Part shown: positions 60,467 through 64,000 of the stretch, in pieces
Position numbering within the stretch: the stretch's first letter is position 1
How the letters are laid out: the number at the start of each line of letters is the position of its first letter
Assembly (NCBI GenBank): GCA_963774415.1
Contig: CAVZEU010000001.1
Location: forward strand, 372,001-436,000
Length of the DNA: 64,000 bases
DNA from: SZUA-36 sp963774415
GTDB taxonomy: Bacteria > Pseudomonadota > Gammaproteobacteria > Xanthomonadales > SZUA-36
Direction: 5' to 3'
Program-made: the position numbers and the translations under genes
The notes under the pieces: generated by a model
Database searches by the model: none
Told to the model about the DNA's origin: nothing
What the model saw: the letters and a program-made list of their open reading frames with translations, nothing else

Positions 60467-62542
60467 TTACCAGATCTTGACCCGTTTGTCCGGCGGCAGG
60501 TACATGCCGTCGCCCTCCTTGACGTCGAAGGCCGTGTAAAAAGCCGGTACGTTGACCGCCGCGCCGTTGGCGCGGAATTTGGGCGGCGAATGCGGGTCAA
60601 TGGTCAGCAAGCGCTTGGTTTCCGCATCACGGGCTTTCGCGCGCCAGACCTGGCCCCAGCCGAGAAAGAAGCGCTGATCGCCGGTCCAGCCGTCGATTAC
60701 CGGCGCCTTCTTGCCGTTGAGAGACATCTGGTAGGCCAGGTAGGCGATGCTCAGGCCGCCGAGGTCGCCGATGTTTTCACCGGAGGTGAATTCGCCGTTG
60801 ATGGTGAGCCCGTCGATGACCTGGTAACCGTTGTATTGCGCCGCCAGGGCCTCCTTGCGCTGATCGAACTTGGCGGCGTCGTCCTTGGTCCACCAGTCAC
60901 GCAGGTTGCCGTTACCGTCGAACTTGCGCCCCTGGTCATCGAAACCGTGGCCGATTTCATGGCCGATCACCGCGCCGATGGCGCCGTAATTGACCGCGTC
61001 GTCCGCGTTGACGTTGAAGAACGGCGGCTGCAGGATCGAGGCCGGGAACACGATTTCGTTCCAGACCGGGTTGTAGTAGGCGTTGACGGTCTGCGGCGTC
61101 ATGAACCATTCGCTCTTGTCCACGGGCTTGTCGAGCTTGTCGAGATTGCGGTTGTATTCGAACTCGGCCGCGCGCTTGACGTTGCCGATCAGGTCGCCGG
61201 CCACGATCTGCAGCTTGGAGTAGTCGCGCCAGTGGTCCGGGTAGCCGATTTTCGGAGTGAACTTGTCCAGCTTGGCCAGTGCCTGCTGCTTGGTTTCTTC
61301 GCTCATCCAGTCGAGTTCGGTGATCGACTTGCGATAGGCCGCGATCAGGTTCTGGATCAACTCGTCCATGCGCGCCTTGGCCTCGGGACGGAAATACTTG
61401 GCCACGTAGAGTTGGCCGAGCAGTTCACCCATGTTGGCGTTGATGGAGTTGACGGCGCGTTTCCAGCGCGGGCGGGGCGCCTCGATGCCCTGCAAGCCCT
61501 CGCGATAAAAGGCGAACCAGAGCTTGAAATAGTCGTCGCCGAGGACCGGCGCGAAGTTGTTCAGTGTCTGGAACGTCAGGTAGTCCTTCCAGGTGGCGAT
61601 GTCGGTGTCGGCGACGATGTCATCGGCCGCTTCGAAAAAGCTCGGTTGGTTTACGATGTAGCGCTTGCGGGCCGGGATCCGTGCCGCCTCGAAGGTCGTG
61701 TCCCAGTCGATTTTCGGCGCCATTTCCTTGAGTTCTTCAAGCGTCTTGGGGTTGTAGGTCTTGTCCGGGTCGCGGTTTTCCTCCTTGGTCCACTGCACCT
61801 TCGCCAACTTGGTCTCGAGCGCCAGCAGGCGTTTCGCCCGGTCGGCGCCGTTGGCGATGCCGGCCTGTTTGAACACGTTGGCGACATAGTCGAGATAGAG
61901 CTTGCGGCCCTTGACGAACTGGTCGTCGTCCTTGAGGTAGTAGTCCCTGTCCGGCAACGTCAGGCCTGCCTGGCCGATGTAGACGACGTTGGTGTCGGGG
62001 TCCTTCAGGTCGGAGAAAATACCGCCGCCGATGGGCGAGGTCACACCGTAAATGCCCAGCGATCCGAACAAGCGGTAAACGTCGTCCAGCGACTTGGCTG
62101 CCTGGATACGGTCGAGGTCGGCCTGGATGGCGCCGGTGCCGAGTTCGGTGGCCTTGGTATCGTCCATGTAAGCGTTGTAGTAATCGCGTATTTTCTGTGT
62201 CGGGCTGCCGTCCTTGACGTCGGTTTCCTTGCTGACTTCCTGCACCAGGTCACGCACGTCCTTCTGCGCCTGTTCCCGGAGTGCGTCGAAAGTGCCCCAG
62301 CGGGCCCGGTCCTTGGGCATCTCGGTGTTCTTGACCCAGGTGCCGTTGACGTACTCGAAAAAGTCATCCTGCGGCCGCACCGAGGTGTCGAAGCCGCTCT
62401 TGTCGATGCCGCTGGCCAGAACGCGTTCCGCCGGCGCGGGCGCCGGCTTGTCGCTGGCCTGTTGCGCGGCCTGTTCGGATTTCTGCTGACAGCCACACAG
62501 AGCAAGCGCGGCGGCCAGGGTTATGGTTAGCTGATGGTTCAT
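60467..62542 (-). CDS. M13-family (neprilysin-like) metallopeptidase lipoprotein
   Basis: 691 residues with a lipoprotein signal (LAAALALCGC, Cys at the cleavage site), so envelope-anchored. The zinc motif is HEIGH at 528-532, and the third zinc ligand is Glu in GENIGDLGGLSI. The chain ends in the family's typical RVKIW. M13 enzymes are oligopeptidases that cut at hydrophobic P1' residues. Together with the many other exported peptidases here it suggests that this organism feeds on peptides. A promoter with TGTACA-N16-TATAGT precedes it. The sigma-factor gene follows downstream, after the palindrome. Confidence 0.95.
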   Translation of the reverse strand: MNHQLTITLAAALALCGCQQKSEQAAQQASDKPAPAPAERVLASGIDKSGFDTSVRPQDDFFEYVNGTWVKNTEMPKDRARWGTFDALREQAQKDVRDLVQEVSKETDVKDGSPTQKIRDYYNAYMDDTKATELGTGAIQADLDRIQAAKSLDDVYRLFGSLGIYGVTSPIGGGIFSDLKDPDTNVVYIGQAGLTLPDRDYYLKDDDQFVKGRKLYLDYVANVFKQAGIANGADRAKRLLALETKLAKVQWTKEENRDPDKTYNPKTLEELKEMAPKIDWDTTFEAARIPARKRYIVNQPSFFEAADDIVADTDIATWKDYLTFQTLNNFAPVLGDDYFKLWFAFYREGLQGIEAPRPRWKRAVNSINANMGELLGQLYVAKYFRPEAKARMDELIQNLIAAYRKSITELDWMSEETKQQALAKLDKFTPKIGYPDHWRDYSKLQIVAGDLIGNVKRAAEFEYNRNLDKLDKPVDKSEWFMTPQTVNAYYNPVWNEIVFPASILQPPFFNVNADDAVNYGAIGAVIGHEIGHGFDDQGRKFDGNGNLRDWWTKDDAAKFDQRKEALAAQYNGYQVIDGLTINGEFTSGENIGDLGGLSIAYLAYQMSLNGKKAPVIDGWTGDQRFFLGWGQVWRAKARDAETKRLLTIDPHSPPKFRANGAAVNVPAFYTAFDVKEGDGMYLPPDKRVKIW

Positions 62543-62579
62543 GAGAAAATTCCTTGCAGAAATGTATTCACCGCGCGCT

Positions 62580-62607
62580 ACTATATACTCTCTGCTCGCA
62601 TTGTACA
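62580..62607 (-). promoter_or_regulatory. Sigma-70 promoter of the M13 peptidase gene
   Basis: On the minus strand TGTACA (complement of 62602-62607), 16-base spacer and TATAGT (complement of 62580-62585, one mismatch from TATAAT). It lies about 40 bases upstream of the ATG at 62542, in the divergent gap with greB. Confidence 0.55.
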
Positions 62608-62650
62608 GGTGTCAGAAGTTGGTTTCCGGAACACGTCGGCAAACAAGGGC

Positions 62651-63160
62651 ATGACGGCTCCGCGCTCGTCTGCAAAACGGGCCAGCCCCTATATCACCGC
62701 GGCCGGGGCGCAGCGCTTGCGCACGGAATTGCAGCAACTGTGGCGCCGGCAGCGACCGGCCGTCGTCAAGGCACTGACAGCGGCGGCGGCCGAAGGTGAC
62801 CGCTCGGAAAATGCCGAATACATCTACCGCAAAAAGCAGTTGCGTGAAATTGACCGCCGAATCCGTTACCTGAGCCGGCGCGTGGACGAGATGAAGGTGG
62901 TGGAGCGCCTGCCGCAGGACCAGACGAAGGTGCGGTTCGGCGCCTGGGTCAAACTGACCGATGCCGACGGCCGCGTACTGCAGTATCGCATCGTCGGCGC
63001 GGACGAAACCGATGCCCGGGCGGGGCACATTTCCATCGACTCGCCGGTCGCGCGCGCACTTTTGGGCAAAACCCTGGCGCAACAGGTCGAGATCGAACTG
63101 CCGGAGCGGCGTGTCCTGTTCAAAGTGCTCGAGATTCGCTATGCCGGTCCAGGCGGCTGA
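62651..63160 (+). CDS. greB: Transcription elongation factor GreB
   Basis: 169 residues from ATG 62651; the frame is open from 62534, but GreB homology starts at SPYITAAGAQRLRTELQQL. The coiled-coil tip has the catalytic acidic residues in AAAEGDRSENAEYIYRKKQLREIDRRIRYL. The C-terminal FKBP-like domain is VRFGAWVKLTDADG...ISIDSPVARALLGK. The basic run ARKK/YRKK and the overall length suit GreB better than GreA. It rescues backtracked RNA polymerase by promoting transcript cleavage. Confidence 0.93.
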   Translation: MTAPRSSAKRASPYITAAGAQRLRTELQQLWRRQRPAVVKALTAAAAEGDRSENAEYIYRKKQLREIDRRIRYLSRRVDEMKVVERLPQDQTKVRFGAWVKLTDADGRVLQYRIVGADETDARAGHISIDSPVARALLGKTLAQQVEIELPERRVLFKVLEIRYAGPGG

Positions 63161-63250
63161 TTGACCGCGGCCGCGGCGCCGCCCCCGGTCGTGCCGCGTG
63201 TTAGCCCATAATATATTGTTTATTAATAAGTTATTTTCTGCTCGCCAACC

Positions 63251-63278
63251 CTTGAAAAGCATCGGGCAACCCCCATTT
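63251..63278 (+). promoter_or_regulatory. Sigma-32 (heat-shock) promoter of the Hsp20 gene
   Basis: CTTGAAA (63251-63257), 13 bases, then CCCCATTT (63271-63278), close to the RpoH consensus CTTGAAA/CCCCATnT. It lies 100 bases upstream of the Hsp20 ATG at 63379. Confidence 0.85.
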
Positions 63279-63284
63279 TTATGA

Positions 63285-63378
63285 CTGCGGGCGCTGACAG
63301 GCCCGCGGGCGCTTCCGGCCCGACAGGGCGGAAGCTGGATAGACGACAACCGAATTGCTTCATTAGGAGGATACGGAA
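63285..63378 (+). other. Leader of the Hsp20 mRNA, possible RNA thermometer
   Basis: About 95 bases of 5' leader. It contains a stem GCTTCCG/CGGAAGC near 63312-63336 and ends in AGGAGG close to the ATG. No ROSE or FourU pattern that clearly covers the ribosome-binding site was found, so thermometer function is only a possibility given the gene type. Confidence 0.25.
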
Positions 63379-63864
63379 ATGACGACATTTGACTTTTCAC
63401 CGCTCTACAGGACTTCAGTGGGTTTCGACCGCCTGGCCTCGATGCTGAGCAACGCCAGCCGCATGGACCAGGGCAACGGTTACCCGCCGTACAATATTCG
63501 CAGCACCAGCGAAGACCATTACCAGATCACGATGGCGGTGGCCGGCTTTTCGGAGGACGAGCTCGACATTAGCACCGAGCAGAACCGCCTGACCGTCACC
63601 GGCAGCCGCAAGGACGAGGCGGACGACGAGGGCGAATACCTGCATCGCGGTATCGCGACCCGTTCATTCGAGCGCCGTTTCAACCTCGCTGACCACGTCA
63701 AGGTGGTCGGCGCCAACCTGAAGAACGGCCTGCTGTACATCGACCTCGAGCGTGAGCTGCCGGAGGCGATGAAACCGCGTACGATCGAGATCAACAAGGG
63801 CGACGAGCGTTTGCTCGACGTTGACAAGGGCAGCAAGAAGAAAGCGGCCGATAAAGCCGCCTGA
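63379..63864 (+). CDS. ibpA: Small heat-shock protein, Hsp20/IbpA type
   Basis: 161 residues, close to IbpA, with an alpha-crystallin domain at about residues 36-130 (PPYNIRSTSEDHYQITMAVAGFSEDELDI and GIATRSFERRFNLADHVKVVGANLKNGLLYIDLER). It ends in a basic tail. It is a holdase chaperone that binds unfolding proteins during heat stress and hands them to DnaK and ClpB. Regulation by sigma-32 is supported by the promoter upstream, and a terminator follows 27 bases after the stop. AGGAGG precedes the ATG. Confidence 0.94.
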   Translation: MTTFDFSPLYRTSVGFDRLASMLSNASRMDQGNGYPPYNIRSTSEDHYQITMAVAGFSEDELDISTEQNRLTVTGSRKDEADDEGEYLHRGIATRSFERRFNLADHVKVVGANLKNGLLYIDLERELPEAMKPRTIEINKGDERLLDVDKGSKKKAADKAA

Positions 63865-63890
63865 GTATCGCCTTAACCGTTATCGACCCA

Positions 63891-63919
63891 GGGGCGCCCG
63901 CAAGGCGCCCCTTTTCTTT
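63891..63919 (+). terminator. Rho-independent terminator of the Hsp20 gene
   Basis: GGGGCGCC/GGCGCCCC stem (63891-63898 and 63904-63911) with a 5-base loop, followed by TTTTCTTT. Nothing recognisable lies between it and the end of the window at 64000. Confidence 0.9.
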
Positions 63920-64000
63920 GCCTGCCGTCCCGGTGATTGCAAGCCGGCATTACTGTCGTTAGGCTGAGGCCTTTCATTGCGGGCGATGGCTTGATGAGGC

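Noticed and set aside
60590..62530. 646-codon plus-strand open frame
   Set aside because: It mirrors the M13 peptidase gene in GC-rich DNA; the real coding strand carries the HEIGH zinc motif and a lipobox.

Overview
The window is chromosomal DNA of a Gram-negative bacterium, most likely a gammaproteobacterium. The reasons are a TonB-dependent receptor, lipoproteins with lipoboxes, a GreB, a DUF1249 (YqiB-like) protein, RimO, an RsmC-like methyltransferase, an AddA/AddB-like pair, an ABC-type O-antigen exporter and an E. coli-like tRNA-Glu. I cannot name the genus. Most of the window is GC-rich. The first ~15 kb and the stretch ~36.5-46.8 kb are visibly richer in A+T. This composition is judged by eye, not computed.

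Region 1 (1-14745) is a peptide and amino-acid scavenging locus. On the minus strand lie a threonine-aldolase-like enzyme (cut by the window edge), an M17 aminopeptidase and a divergent SHMT-like PLP enzyme. On the plus strand lie a TonB-dependent receptor, a lipoprotein of the proline-iminopeptidase type and a Tat-exported DUF885 metallohydrolase. An amidohydrolase lipoprotein, a POT-family peptide transporter overlapping an M20 carbamoylase-type amidohydrolase, and a class I aminotransferase complete it. Three promoters carry related copies of a palindrome (best copy ATTATCGTTAAACGATAAT), which suggests a dedicated repressor outside the window. The gene set predicts outer-membrane uptake, periplasmic trimming, import, deblocking, hydrolysis, then transamination or retro-aldol cleavage.

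Region 2 (15113-23788): a tRNA-Ala(GGC)/tRNA-Glu(UUC) operon with clear promoter and terminator, a DUF1249 protein and a second DUF885 protein. Molybdenum-cofactor genes follow: moaA, moaD, moaE and a SufU-like Fe-S scaffold on the plus strand, and moaC with a moeB-like gene converging on them. After that come a long non-coding stretch with a strong promoter, a small membrane protein and an SRAP-domain protein.

Region 3 (24025-29971): overlapping genes for an AddB-like nuclease and an AddA-like helicase-nuclease.

Region 4 (30120-53820) is a surface-polysaccharide locus. It contains a sulfatase-fold membrane protein, Wzm/Wzt exporter, seven or more glycosyltransferases, two sulfotransferases, three methyltransferases (one FkbM), a WbqC-like protein and a DegT aminotransferase. 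It also has a CMP-sugar synthetase beside an MptE/DUF115-like protein, an epimerase, a WecG/TagA transferase and a WbaP-type initiating transferase. The product is probably a sulfated, methylated polysaccharide with at least one CMP-activated sugar.

Region 5 (53877-64000) is mostly housekeeping and envelope genes. These are a small exported protein, an RsmC-like enzyme, RimO, a cation diffusion facilitator, and an ECF sigma factor with a probable anti-sigma factor and an exported PDZ protein whose 3' end is frameshifted. An M13 metallopeptidase lipoprotein, GreB and an Hsp20 gene behind a near-consensus sigma-32 promoter complete the region. Short GGGGCCAGGTTCA-type palindromes recur at 57.7 and 60.4 kb.
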